Shown: in pieces, positions 1 to 6,751 of the stretch
Layout: every line of letters starts with the position of its first letter
How positions within the stretch are numbered: position 1 is the first letter of the stretch
Origin: Sphingomonas sp. 67-36
GTDB taxonomy: Bacteria > Pseudomonadota > Alphaproteobacteria > Sphingomonadales > Sphingomonadaceae
Direction: 5' to 3'
DNA length: 64,000 nt
Assembly (NCBI GenBank): GCA_001897375.1
Contig: MKSU01000015.1
Location: 84,680-148,679, forward strand
Notes under the pieces: generated by a model
Told to the model about the DNA's origin: nothing
Databases searched by the model: none
What the model saw: the letters and a program-made list of their open reading frames with translations, nothing else
Made by a program: the position numbers and the translations under genes

Positions 1-165
1 GGTGGTGCGCAACGGTGGGAGTGCGCCGTCGATCAGGTCGCGATCGTCGAGCCAGTCGCCGTCCGCCTCGGTCTGCGGCAGGTTGAAGCGGCGGCTCTCG
101 TCGTTCCGTGTCGCGCCGCGCACCGCTCGGGGCTTTTGACGAGACTGGGGCCGGGCCTGATCCAT
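1..165 (-). CDS. PA0069-family radical SAM protein, N-terminal fragment (truncated by window edge)
   Basis: Only the first 55 codons are inside the window; the rest lies beyond base 1. The visible residues are basic and end in LDDRDLIDGALPPLRTT. From memory this resembles the N-terminal lead-in of PA0069-family (SplB-like) radical SAM proteins, which comes just before their conserved SIITRN and CxxxCxYC segments. The radical SAM cysteines themselves are not visible, so the family call is an inference. The start is the ATG at 165. An SOS-type box lies 15 bases upstream, which suggests control by LexA. Confidence 0.5.
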   Translation of the reverse strand, partial: MDQARPQSRQKPRAVRGATRNDESRRFNLPQTEADGDWLDDRDLIDGALPPLRTT

Positions 166-180
166 CGCCCGAGGGTATCA

Positions 181-195
181 GAACAAAATAAGAAC
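181..195 (-). promoter_or_regulatory. LexA (SOS) box, GTTC-N7-GTTC
   Basis: On the minus strand the sequence is GTTCTTATTTTGTTC, an exact match to the alphaproteobacterial LexA operator GTTC-N7-GTTC. It sits 1 base after the DUF2842 stop and 15 bases before the ATG of the radical SAM gene, where it would overlap the promoter. LexA binding is inferred from the consensus and placement. Confidence 0.7.
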
Positions 196-196
196 A

Positions 197-403
197 TCAA
201 CGCCGGCGGCCGGTCTCCATCCAGCGCAGCAGCGGCTTGAGCGGCGCGATCCAGACGATCCCCGTGACGACGTAGAAGGGCAGTTGCAGCGCCCAATGCC
301 ACTGGCCGACGACGCCCGACAGGCTGACGACGGCCACGCACCAGATCGCGATGATCGCGAGGATGATGAGCATTCCGGCGGGTTTGCGCCAGCTTGGCGT
401 CAT
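197..403 (-). CDS. DUF2842-like small membrane protein
   Basis: This 68-residue protein starts MTPSWRKPAG and has two hydrophobic segments, about residues 10-32 and 40-56, joined by a short Gly/Gln/Trp loop, with a basic C-terminus (METGRRR). Size and pattern fit DUF2842, a small inner-membrane family common in alphaproteobacteria with no known function. Its ATG overlaps the stop of the upstream cyclo-ligase gene by 4 bases (ATGA), so the two are probably translationally coupled. A longer open frame upstream is antisense or out-of-frame noise over the cyclo-ligase gene. Confidence 0.72.
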   Translation of the reverse strand: MTPSWRKPAGMLIILAIIAIWCVAVVSLSGVVGQWHWALQLPFYVVTGIVWIAPLKPLLRWMETGRRR

Positions 404-951
404 GGCGTGATCCATTCCTTCTCGGTCGCGATCGCGTGGAGCGGCATGTCCCACGGATCGACCGGCAGCGCCTCCACCTCCTGCGCCGAAAGCGCAACCC
501 CGATCCGTCGCGCATCGGGAAATTGCGCGAAGGCGCGGTCGTAATGCCCCGCGCCCTGACCGAGCCGCTCGAGCCGGCGCGTGAAGGCGACGAGCGGGGT
601 GAGGATGATGTCGGGCGCAAGCTCCGCCCAATGATCGTGCGGCTGGGAGAGGCCGAACGGCCCGGCGGCCAGCGCCGCCTCCGTGTCCCAGGCGAGGAAG
701 CGCAGCGGCGTCGCGCGGTCCACGACATGCGGCAGCGCGATCGCGCACCCGGCCTCCACCGCCGCGCGGGCAAGCAATGCGGGATCGGCCTCGCTGCCCA
801 GCGGAACGTAGCTGGCGACCGTCAGGCCGTGCGACAGCAGAGCGCGGAACGGCGCGGGGCAGGGGACGCCGGCGCCATGCGCCGCGACGAAGCGCGCACG
901 GGCGGCGCGGGCGGCGGCGCGGATCGCGGTCTTGGAAAGCGCGTCGGTCAT
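400..951 (-). CDS. ygfA: 5-formyltetrahydrofolate cyclo-ligase
   Basis: The 183-residue product fits the cytosolic enzyme that converts 5-formyl-THF to 5,10-methenyl-THF using ATP and so recycles one-carbon folate. The signature GQGAGHYDRAF, near residue 140, is the conserved glycine-rich nucleotide-binding loop of this family, and the N-terminal basic helix (KTAIRAAARAARARF) matches the usual RxxxRxxR region. It lies directly downstream of 6S RNA and zapA, the classic bacterial arrangement (ygfA next to ssrS in enterobacteria). It overlaps the downstream DUF2842 gene by 4 bases. Confidence 0.9.
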   Translation of the reverse strand: MTDALSKTAIRAAARAARARFVAAHGAGVPCPAPFRALLSHGLTVASYVPLGSEADPALLARAAVEAGCAIALPHVVDRATPLRFLAWDTEAALAAGPFGLSQPHDHWAELAPDIILTPLVAFTRRLERLGQGAGHYDRAFAQFPDARRIGVALSAQEVEALPVDPWDMPLHAIATEKEWITP

Positions 952-966
952 TGGAACGGGAGAGCG

Positions 967-988
967 AAAAAAGCGGTGGCGGGACCGC
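967..988 (-). terminator. Rho-independent terminator after 6S RNA
   Basis: Read on the minus strand, the 5-bp stem GCGGT/ACCGC with loop CCCGCC is followed by six T residues. The loop bases CCCGCC also form the 3' side of the predicted 6S RNA closing stem, so the two structures may compete. It lies 16 bases before the cyclo-ligase ATG, so transcription into that gene would need read-through. Confidence 0.6.
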
Positions 989-1134
989 CGTGGCCGTTTG
1001 CCGGAGTATCCACCGACGCCGAGTACGTCAGGTGGGGACCATGTACGTCAGACCAGGATCTGCGCAGGGACAGCCCCCATGGATGATGAATAGCCTCAGG
1101 GATAGTTCAAGGCTCGCACCGGGCAGAACCCGCC
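978..1134 (-). ncRNA. ssrS: 6S RNA
   Basis: The roughly 190-base gap between zapA and the 5-formyl-THF cyclo-ligase gene is the conserved position of 6S RNA, the regulator that binds the sigma-70 RNA polymerase holoenzyme. On the minus strand the ends can pair as GGCGGG (1129-1134) with CCCGCC (978-983), giving about 157 nt, the usual 6S size. The interior has G/C-rich helices interrupted by loops, as expected for the open-promoter mimic. No open frame covers the stretch. Exact ends are estimates; a covariance-model search (Rfam RF00013) would settle them. Confidence 0.78.
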
Positions 1135-1144
1135 GTGAAGGGAT

Positions 1145-1447
1145 TTAGGCGCTCGCCGCGCTTTTCTCAAGGCTGGTCGCGAGCGATTCCAGCCGGCCGG
1201 CGATCGCGGCGAGCGCGTCGGTCTCGCCCGGCGCGCGGGCGCTGGCCTTCGCATCGGCGAGATCGTCCGCCAGCATCAGCGCGGCGAGCAGCAGCGCCTG
1301 CAACGTGCCGGTATTGCCGGACGCGCGCTGCGCATCGCCCCAGCGCTCGTCGATCATCGCGCCGAGCTGCTCGAGTCGCGCCTCCTCGCCGTCGCGGCAG
1401 GCGACCGGCCAGCGATTGTCGCCGATCACCAGCGTCACCGTCGCCAT
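1145..1447 (-). CDS. zapA: Cell division protein ZapA
   Basis: This 100-residue protein has the ZapA layout: an N-terminal beta segment (MATVTLVIGDNRWPVACRDG), then a helical region beginning EEARLEQLGAMIDERW, then a C-terminal coiled-coil helix rich in Ala/Leu/Glu. ZapA bundles FtsZ filaments at midcell. The start codon overlaps by one base (TGATG) the stop of a small coiled-coil gene upstream, so the pair should be co-translated. 6S RNA follows directly downstream. Confidence 0.88.
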   Translation of the reverse strand: MATVTLVIGDNRWPVACRDGEEARLEQLGAMIDERWGDAQRASGNTGTLQALLLAALMLADDLADAKASARAPGETDALAAIAGRLESLATSLEKSAASA

Positions 1448-1623
1448 CAGCCGTCCTCCCGCGCGATGATCTCGTCCAGCGCGCCGACGGCCTTCGCCAT
1501 CGCCTCGCGCAATTTCTCATGGCGACGCGCGAGCGAATCGCTTTCCTTGCGCTGGGCGACGACGGCGGCCTCGATCCGCGCGACCGCCGCCTCGATCCGT
1601 TGCAACGGCGAGGTGTCTGTCAT
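1447..1623 (-). CDS. Small coiled-coil protein coupled to zapA
   Basis: The 58-residue product starts MTDTSPLQRIEAAVARIEAA and is almost wholly helical with heptad-like Ile/Val/Leu spacing and many charged residues, so it is likely a short coiled coil. It ends one base into the zapA ATG (TGATG). Position and size recall a ZapB-like or DUF4164-like division accessory protein, but I recognise no family signature. The tight coupling to zapA argues that it is a real gene working with ZapA at the Z ring; this role is an inference. Confidence 0.68.
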   Translation of the reverse strand: MTDTSPLQRIEAAVARIEAAVVAQRKESDSLARRHEKLREAMAKAVGALDEIIAREDG

Positions 1624-1658
1624 CGCTTCACGATAGGAACCCGCCGGTTTCGGGACAA

Positions 1659-1730
1659 GCCCGCTCGCGGCGGCCCGTTGCGCGGTTGACGCGCGACGCT
1701 TCCCTCGCGCAAAGGCTCCCGCGAGCGGGC
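1659..1730. promoter_or_regulatory. Inverted repeat flanking the probable gap promoter
   Basis: GCCCGCTCGCGG (1659-1670) and its exact reverse complement CCGCGAGCGGGC (1719-1730) are separated by 48 bases. Between them lies a TTGACG -35-like hexamer (1686-1691), but no convincing -10 follows at 17 bases. The arrangement could be an operator pair or a leader stem upstream of gap. The only observed facts are the 12-bp arms and their placement; function is unknown. Confidence 0.4.
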
Positions 1731-1782
1731 AAGCGGCAGCCGCCGCCCCGGACCGACGCTATCGGGAGGCTATGAGGGTTTT

Positions 1783-2787
1783 ATGACCAAGGTTGCGATC
1801 AATGGTTTCGGGCGCATCGGCCGCCTGGTGGCGCGCGCGATGCTGGAGCGGGGCGGAGACCTGGAACTGGTCGCGATCAACGATCTCGCCGATGCCAAGT
1901 CGAACGCGTGGCTGTTCGCGCGTGACAGCGTGCATGGCCGCTGGCCCGGCACCGTCACCGCCGAGGGCAACGACCTGGTGGTGGACGGCAAGCGCATCCG
2001 CGTCACCGCCGAGCGCGATCCGGCCAACCTGCCCCACAAGGAACTGGGCGTCGAGCTGGTGCTGGAATGCACCGGCTTCTTCACCGACCGCGCCTCGTGC
2101 CAGAAGCATATCGATGCGGGCGCGAAGAAGGTGCTGATCTCCGCGCCGGGCAAGGGCGTGGACCTCACCGTGGTGTTCGGTGTCAACGAGGACAAGCTGG
2201 AGGCGGGGCACACGATCGTCTCGAACGCGTCGTGCACCACCAACTGCCTCGCCCCGGTGGCGAAGGTGCTGAACGACACGGTCGGCATCGAGCGCGGGCT
2301 GATGACCACCGTCCACGCCTATACCAACGATCAGAAGATCCTCGACCAGATCCACCCGGACCTGCGCCGCGCCCGCGCCGCCGCGATGTCGATGATCCCC
2401 ACCACCACCGGCGCCGCGCGCGCGGTGGGCGAAGTGCTGCCGGAGCTGAAGGGCAAGCTGGACGGCTCCGCGATCCGCGTGCCGACGCCGGACGTCAGCC
2501 TCGTCGACCTCACCTTCACGCCGAAGCGCGACACCAGCGTCGAGGAGATCAACCAGATCCTCAAGGCCGCGTCGGAAACCGCCCGGCTCAAGGGCGTGCT
2601 CGATTTCTCGGACGAGCCGCTCGTCTCGATCGACCTGCAGCACACGCCGGCTTCCTCGACCGTCGACAGCCTCGAGACGGCGGTGATCGACGGCAAGCTG
2701 GTGCGCGTCGTGAGCTGGTATGACAACGAATGGGGCTTCTCGAACCGCATGGTCGACACCGCGACGCGGATGGCGAAGCTGGGTTGA
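1783..2787 (+). CDS. gap: Glyceraldehyde-3-phosphate dehydrogenase, type I
   Basis: The 334-residue cytosolic enzyme of glycolysis/gluconeogenesis converts glyceraldehyde-3-phosphate to 1,3-bisphosphoglycerate with NAD(P). Visible marks are the N-terminal Rossmann motif INGFGRIGR, the active-site SNASCTTNC with catalytic Cys151, and the C-terminal [12 protein letters not shown]. Length is standard. pgk follows 64 bases later on the same strand, the usual next step of the pathway, so the two are probably one transcript. The start is supported by GGGAGG further upstream and a G-rich stretch before the ATG. Confidence 0.97.
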   Translation: MTKVAINGFGRIGRLVARAMLERGGDLELVAINDLADAKSNAWLFARDSVHGRWPGTVTAEGNDLVVDGKRIRVTAERDPANLPHKELGVELVLECTGFFTDRASCQKHIDAGAKKVLISAPGKGVDLTVVFGVNEDKLEAGHTIVSNASCTTNCLAPVAKVLNDTVGIERGLMTTVHAYTNDQKILDQIHPDLRRARAAAMSMIPTTTGAARAVGEVLPELKGKLDGSAIRVPTPDVSLVDLTFTPKRDTSVEEINQILKAASETARLKGVLDFSDEPLVSIDLQHTPASSTVDSLETAVIDGKLVRVVSWYDNEWGFSNRMVDTATRMAKLG

Positions 2788-2798
2788 TCCGATGGGCA

Positions 2799-2822
2799 CC
2801 GCCCCGGTGAAGGCCGGGGCGG
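2799..2822 (+). other. GC hairpin in the gap-pgk intercistronic gap
   Basis: A perfect 9-bp stem CCGCCCCGG/CCGGGGCGG with loop TGAAGG lies 11 bases after the gap stop. It has no T-tract, so it is more likely an mRNA stabiliser or processing stem between gap and pgk than a terminator. Confidence 0.5.
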
Positions 2823-2851
2823 CGGCCGGCTAACATATCACGCGAGGAACC

Positions 2852-4042
2852 ATGTCCAGGCCCTTTCGAACGCTCGACGATATCGGCGATGTCCGTGGCA
2901 AAAGGGTGCTCGTCCGCGAGGACCTGAACGTGCCGCTGGCCGATGGCCGCGTCACCGACGACACCCGGCTGCGCGCGACCGTCGCGACCGTCGCGGAACT
3001 CGCTGACAAGGGCGCGATGGTGCTGGTTCTCGCGCATTTCGGGCGGCCGAAAGGGCAGCCCAACCCGGAAATGTCGCTGGCGCGGATCGTCCAGCCTTAC
3101 TCGGCAGTCCTCGGTCGTCCGGTGCGCTTCGTCGACTGGGACGGCGCGGAGGCGGCGATCGCCACGCTCCAGCCCGGCGATATCGCGGTGCTGGAGAACA
3201 CGCGTTTCTTCGCGGGCGAGGAGAAGAATGCGGCGGAAGTGATTGAACGGATTGCCGCTCTCGGCGACCTCTATATCAACGACGCCTTCTCCGCCGCGCA
3301 CCGCGCCCATGCCTCGACCGAGGGAGTGGCGCATATCCTCCCGGCCTTTGCCGGCCGGGCGATGGAGGCGGAACTCGAGGCGCTGGAAAAGGCGCTCGGC
3401 AACCCCGAGCATCCGGTCGCAGCGGTGGTCGGCGGGGCGAAGGTCTCGACCAAGCTCGATGTGCTCAAGCATCTGGTGGCGAAGGTCGATCACCTTATCA
3501 TCGGCGGCGGCATGGCCAACACCTTCCTCGCCGCGCGCGGGGTGAATGTCGGCAAAAGCCTGTGCGAACATGATCTTACCGGCACCGCCGACGAAATCCT
3601 CGAAGCCGCCGACCGCGCCGGCTGCACCGTCCATCTGCCCTATGACGTGGTGGTGGCGAAGGAATTCCGCGCCAACCCGCCGACGCGCACCGTCAACGTG
3701 CATGAAGTGGCGGCTGATGAGATGATCCTCGATGTCGGCCCGGCGGCGGTGGAGGCGCTCGGCGACGTGCTCAAGACGTGTCGGACGCTGGTGTGGAACG
3801 GGCCGCTGGGCGCGTTCGAGACGCCGCCGTTCGATGCGGCAACGGTGGCCCTTGCGCGGACGGCGGCGGCGCTGACACAGGACGGCAGCCTCGTTTCGGT
3901 CGCCGGTGGCGGCGATACGGTGGCCGCGCTCAACCACGCGGGCGTGGCGGACAAGTTCACCTTCGTCTCGACTGCCGGCGGCGCCTTCCTCGAATGGATG
4001 GAAGGCAAGGAACTACCCGGCGTGAAGGCGTTGGCGCGCTAG
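2852..4042 (+). CDS. pgk: Phosphoglycerate kinase
   Basis: The 396-residue enzyme transfers phosphate from 1,3-bisphosphoglycerate to ADP. Conserved segments include [13 protein letters not shown] near the N-terminus (substrate loop), LAHFGRPKG, the nucleotide-binding [10 protein letters not shown], and the C-terminal [12 protein letters not shown] and [13 protein letters not shown]. Length is normal for bacterial Pgk. It follows gap on the same strand. Its TAG stop falls inside the first stem of a palindromic repeat that fills the space to the next, convergent gene. Confidence 0.97.
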   Translation: MSRPFRTLDDIGDVRGKRVLVREDLNVPLADGRVTDDTRLRATVATVAELADKGAMVLVLAHFGRPKGQPNPEMSLARIVQPYSAVLGRPVRFVDWDGAEAAIATLQPGDIAVLENTRFFAGEEKNAAEVIERIAALGDLYINDAFSAAHRAHASTEGVAHILPAFAGRAMEAELEALEKALGNPEHPVAAVVGGAKVSTKLDVLKHLVAKVDHLIIGGGMANTFLAARGVNVGKSLCEHDLTGTADEILEAADRAGCTVHLPYDVVVAKEFRANPPTRTVNVHEVAADEMILDVGPAAVEALGDVLKTCRTLVWNGPLGAFETPPFDAATVALARTAAALTQDGSLVSVAGGGDTVAALNHAGVADKFTFVSTAGGAFLEWMEGKELPGVKALAR

Positions 4043-4164
4043 AGCGGTTGTCGATCCGATTGCATCGGATCACCGCTCTATTCTCCTTGTTTGCCGCGAT
4101 TTCCGAGCCGGCAGGTGATTAGCTGCGCTGAACTGCGTTTCCACCTGCCTCGAAATCGCGCTAG
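4039..4164. repeat. Bipartite palindromic intergenic repeat bounded by CTAG
   Basis: The element fills the space between the convergent stop codons of pgk and the XpaC-like gene. Stem 1 pairs TAGAGCGGT (4040-4048) with ACCGCTCTA (4072-4080) and, inside it, GATCCGAT (4053-4060) with ATCGGATC (4064-4071). Stem 2 pairs the arm at 4095-4117 with the arm at 4142-4160 (outer CGCGATTTC/GAAATCGCG, inner GGCAGGTG/CACCTGCC). Both ends carry CTAG. The two-stem layout is like dispersed intergenic repeats of alphaproteobacterial genomes, and it probably also acts as a two-way transcription end. No second copy is seen in this window. Confidence 0.65.
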
Positions 4165-4812
4165 CTACGCAGCCCCGCCGTCGCCGCGATATTTGATTTC
4201 GAGGTAGCGCCCGCGCGTCGCGAGCGAATCGAGATCGCCCTGCGCCAGTTCCTCGGACATCTGGCCGATCTCCCGCTCGATCAGCTCCAGCCCCTCGACA
4301 AGCTGGCGATCCGGCGTCTTGCCGTTGCGCGGGGTGGCGCGCAGCTCGCGCGGCACGCGCTGATAATCGCGCACGAATTCGGGAAGCTGCTCCCCGACCA
4401 GCCGGCGGATTTCGGCCGTCGCGGGCGTCTCCTCATGGATCGCGGCAAGCTGCGCCCCGAGCGTGTCGAGCCGCACCCCGATCCGGTCGGCGATCGACAC
4501 CGCGGGCGCCGGCAGCGCGAGCCGCTGCGCATCGAGCCAGCGCGCCGTTTGCGTGGGGAGGGCGCGGATGTCCGCCTGCCGCAGCCGCTCCGGTGCGACC
4601 GGTGCATCGGGCGGCCATACCGCCAGCGTCACCGTCGCGGCGATCAGGATCGCCGCATCGGCGATCGCGATCCGCGCCAGCCGCCGGCCGAGCCGCTTCG
4701 CGCCCGCGCTGCGCCGGCGGCGGAGCATGTAGCCGGCGTCGTAATGCGCGCCGGTGATCCGCTCATAGGCCGCGCGGGCGGCGGCGATCGTCTGGTCCGA
4801 CGTTTCGCTCAC
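4165..4812 (-). CDS. XpaC-like protein, telA partner
   Basis: The 215-residue protein has a basic stretch (LRRRRSAGAKRLGRRLARI) followed by one hydrophobic segment at about residues 47-67 (membrane anchor), then a long helical, charged cytoplasmic or periplasmic domain. It starts 4 bases inside the end of the telA-family gene (ATGA overlap), so the two are one operon. In Bacillus the xpaC gene sits beside the TelA-family gene yaaN, and that pairing is the main basis for the name. I see no catalytic motif, and the function is unproven. Confidence 0.6.
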   Translation of the reverse strand: MSETSDQTIAAARAAYERITGAHYDAGYMLRRRRSAGAKRLGRRLARIAIADAAILIAATVTLAVWPPDAPVAPERLRQADIRALPTQTARWLDAQRLALPAPAVSIADRIGVRLDTLGAQLAAIHEETPATAEIRRLVGEQLPEFVRDYQRVPRELRATPRNGKTPDRQLVEGLELIEREIGQMSEELAQGDLDSLATRGRYLEIKYRGDGGAA

Positions 4813-6017
4813 ATCGACTCCAGCTTGAAATTATCCTGCGGCGCGGCGATCTGGTTCTGCGCGGCGCCCTCGGCGCGGGCGATATAGCCGCGCGATTTCT
4901 CCACCTCTCGGCCCAAAGTGTCGACGGTGGCCTTCATCGAATCGAGCGCCTTCATCTTGAAGGTGTCGATCGCGTCCATCGTGTCGTAGATGTTCTGGAA
5001 GGCGCGTTGCAGCGTCTCCAGCGGGATCGCGGACGATGCGGCCTGCTCATGGATGCGCGCGGTGTTCGAGCGCAGCAGCTTGCCGGTCGAATCGATGATG
5101 TTGGCGGTGGTGGTGTTGAGCTGGGTGATCTGCTCCAGCACCAGCTTCTGGTTGGTCATCGCCTGCGCCACGGTGACGGCGGTGCGCAGCGCCGAGACGG
5201 TGGTGGTGGAGGCACGATCGACGCCCTTGATCAGCTCGACATTGTTCTTCTTGACCAGATCGAGCGCGAGATAGCCCTGCACCGTCACCGCCATCTGCGT
5301 CAGCAGGTCCTGCGTGCGCTGGCGGGCGTAGAACAGCGCGCTCTCGCGGATCGCCTTGGCCTTGGCCGGATCGGTCGCGTCCAGCTCGTTCGCCTTGTCC
5401 TCCAGCTTGCCGTCCATCAGCCGCGAGAGGTGGATCATCTGCTCCAGCCGGCCCATCGCCGACCACAGGTTCGCGCGCTCGGTATCGATCGCGGCATTGT
5501 CCATCAGCAGCTCGTCCTTGCCGGAGGCGAGGCTGCGCAGGATCGAGGCGATGTGCGTCTGGCTGGATTTGTAGCTGTCGAAATAATTCCGCATCTTGTT
5601 GCCGAACGGAATGATCCCGAACAGCTTCTGCGGCGCGGTGAGATTGCCCTTCCGGCCCGGATCGAGATCCTCCACCACGCGGCGGAGCTGGGCGAGGTCC
5701 TTCCCCACGCCGGTTTCCTGATCCATCGCGCGCACCGGGCGATCGAGGAAGCGGTTGGACTGGCCGGCGGCGTCGCGGATCTCCTTCGCGCCCATCGCGG
5801 TGATCGCATCGACGCGCTTGCCGAATTCGGGCGAGTTGGCGTCCTGCGCCACGAGCTGCGCGACGAAATGGTCGACCCGCTCCTCCAGCTTGCTTTTGGT
5901 GCCGTCGTCGACGGGGACCAGCCCGGCGGCTTTCTCCGCGGGGACGGTCGGCACCGGATCGGGCGGCGTCAGCTTCAGCGCGAACTCGTCGGTGGTCGTC
6001 TCGGGGGTGGTCGCCAT
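4809..6017 (-). CDS. TelA/KlaA-family toxic anion resistance protein
   Basis: The 402-residue protein is soluble and mostly helical, with no signal peptide. The central part (SNRFLDRPVRAMDQ, LDPGRKGNL, LFGIIPFGNKMRNYFDSYKSSQTHI) carries the hallmarks of the TelA family (PF05816). The C-terminal half is rich in Ala/Thr/Gln helices. Members were first linked to tellurite resistance and to envelope-stress operons; the molecular action is unclear. It leads an operon with the XpaC-like gene. An 18-bp near-palindrome lies about 55 bases upstream of the ATG and may be its operator. Confidence 0.88.
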   Translation of the reverse strand: MATTPETTTDEFALKLTPPDPVPTVPAEKAAGLVPVDDGTKSKLEERVDHFVAQLVAQDANSPEFGKRVDAITAMGAKEIRDAAGQSNRFLDRPVRAMDQETGVGKDLAQLRRVVEDLDPGRKGNLTAPQKLFGIIPFGNKMRNYFDSYKSSQTHIASILRSLASGKDELLMDNAAIDTERANLWSAMGRLEQMIHLSRLMDGKLEDKANELDATDPAKAKAIRESALFYARQRTQDLLTQMAVTVQGYLALDLVKKNNVELIKGVDRASTTTVSALRTAVTVAQAMTNQKLVLEQITQLNTTTANIIDSTGKLLRSNTARIHEQAASSAIPLETLQRAFQNIYDTMDAIDTFKMKALDSMKATVDTLGREVEKSRGYIARAEGAAQNQIAAPQDNFKLESM

Positions 6018-6069
6018 GTTTTCCTCCAGCGATGCGCGAGCATGACCCGCCCGCGCCGCGCGTTCAACT

Positions 6070-6087
6070 GTGTTGCATATGTAACAC
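6070..6087. promoter_or_regulatory. Near-perfect palindrome upstream of telA
   Basis: GTGTTGCATATGTAACAC is self-complementary except for one base pair on each side of centre. It lies 52-70 bases before the telA ATG in a locally AT-rich patch, a typical place for a dimeric repressor operator. No regulator gene lies beside it, and the binding protein is unknown. Confidence 0.45.
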
Positions 6088-6127
6088 GCTGGCGGGCCGG
6101 TTCAACAGCCATGAACTGGGCGCGCGC

Positions 6128-6643
6128 TCATTTCGGCACGGCGGATACCATCACCCCGGTCGAGAGCGGCTCGGTGCCCGCGATCTGAAGCAGGTAACGG
6201 CCGGGCTGGAGATCGAAATCGACCATCTTGCGGATGCCGCTGCACACCGGCCCGTGACCGTGCGCGACCGAGGGGAGCGACCGGCCGTTCCGCACCACGT
6301 CGATCCACGCGGCGCTGCCCAGCGCGACGCGATAGCGCCCGGGGGTAGTGACGGCGAAGCCGAACAGGCCGCCGCCGCTTTCCGCCGCCGGCGTTCTGGC
6401 TGGAGGCACCGCGAAATCGATCTGGCCGATCGGAAGCAACGTGGCGCGGGCGCTCGACCCGATCGGGAGCAGGGCCTTGCCCACCTCGCCGGCGCGAACG
6501 GCCGCTGCGACCGGGGCCATTTTCGACCAGCCCCCCATGCCGCCGGGCGGGGCCACGGGAGCCGCGCAGGCAGGAGGCCCGGCGGGGGCCATCGGCGCGG
6601 CCTGCGCCAGCGCGAGCATGAGAGGGACAAGGGGGCTGGGCAT
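6128..6643 (-). CDS. Exported protein of unknown function
   Basis: This 171-residue protein begins with a short Sec-type signal (MPSPLVPLMLALAQAAPMAP, cleavage near residue 25), then a proline/alanine-rich linker and a beta-rich domain. Segments such as FAVTTPGRYRVALG and VDFDLQPGRYLLQIAGTE recall pre-peptidase C-terminal (PPC)-type beta sandwiches that bind to the cell surface or to ligands. Two cysteines (residues 25 and 134) are visible. It is transcribed away from typA. I do not recognise the family. The longer same-frame extension over typA is not coding. Confidence 0.65.
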   Translation of the reverse strand: MPSPLVPLMLALAQAAPMAPAGPPACAAPVAPPGGMGGWSKMAPVAAAVRAGEVGKALLPIGSSARATLLPIGQIDFAVPPARTPAAESGGGLFGFAVTTPGRYRVALGSAAWIDVVRNGRSLPSVAHGHGPVCSGIRKMVDFDLQPGRYLLQIAGTEPLSTGVMVSAVPK

Positions 6644-6751
6644 CGTCTGGCGCTCCGCGTATCGGTTTTGCGCAAGCTCTAGCCGCAATGCAGCAAATAG
6701 GCTATCGGCGCGCGCAACGCGCCGCGTTCTGCGGCCATTCCAGGAATTCAG

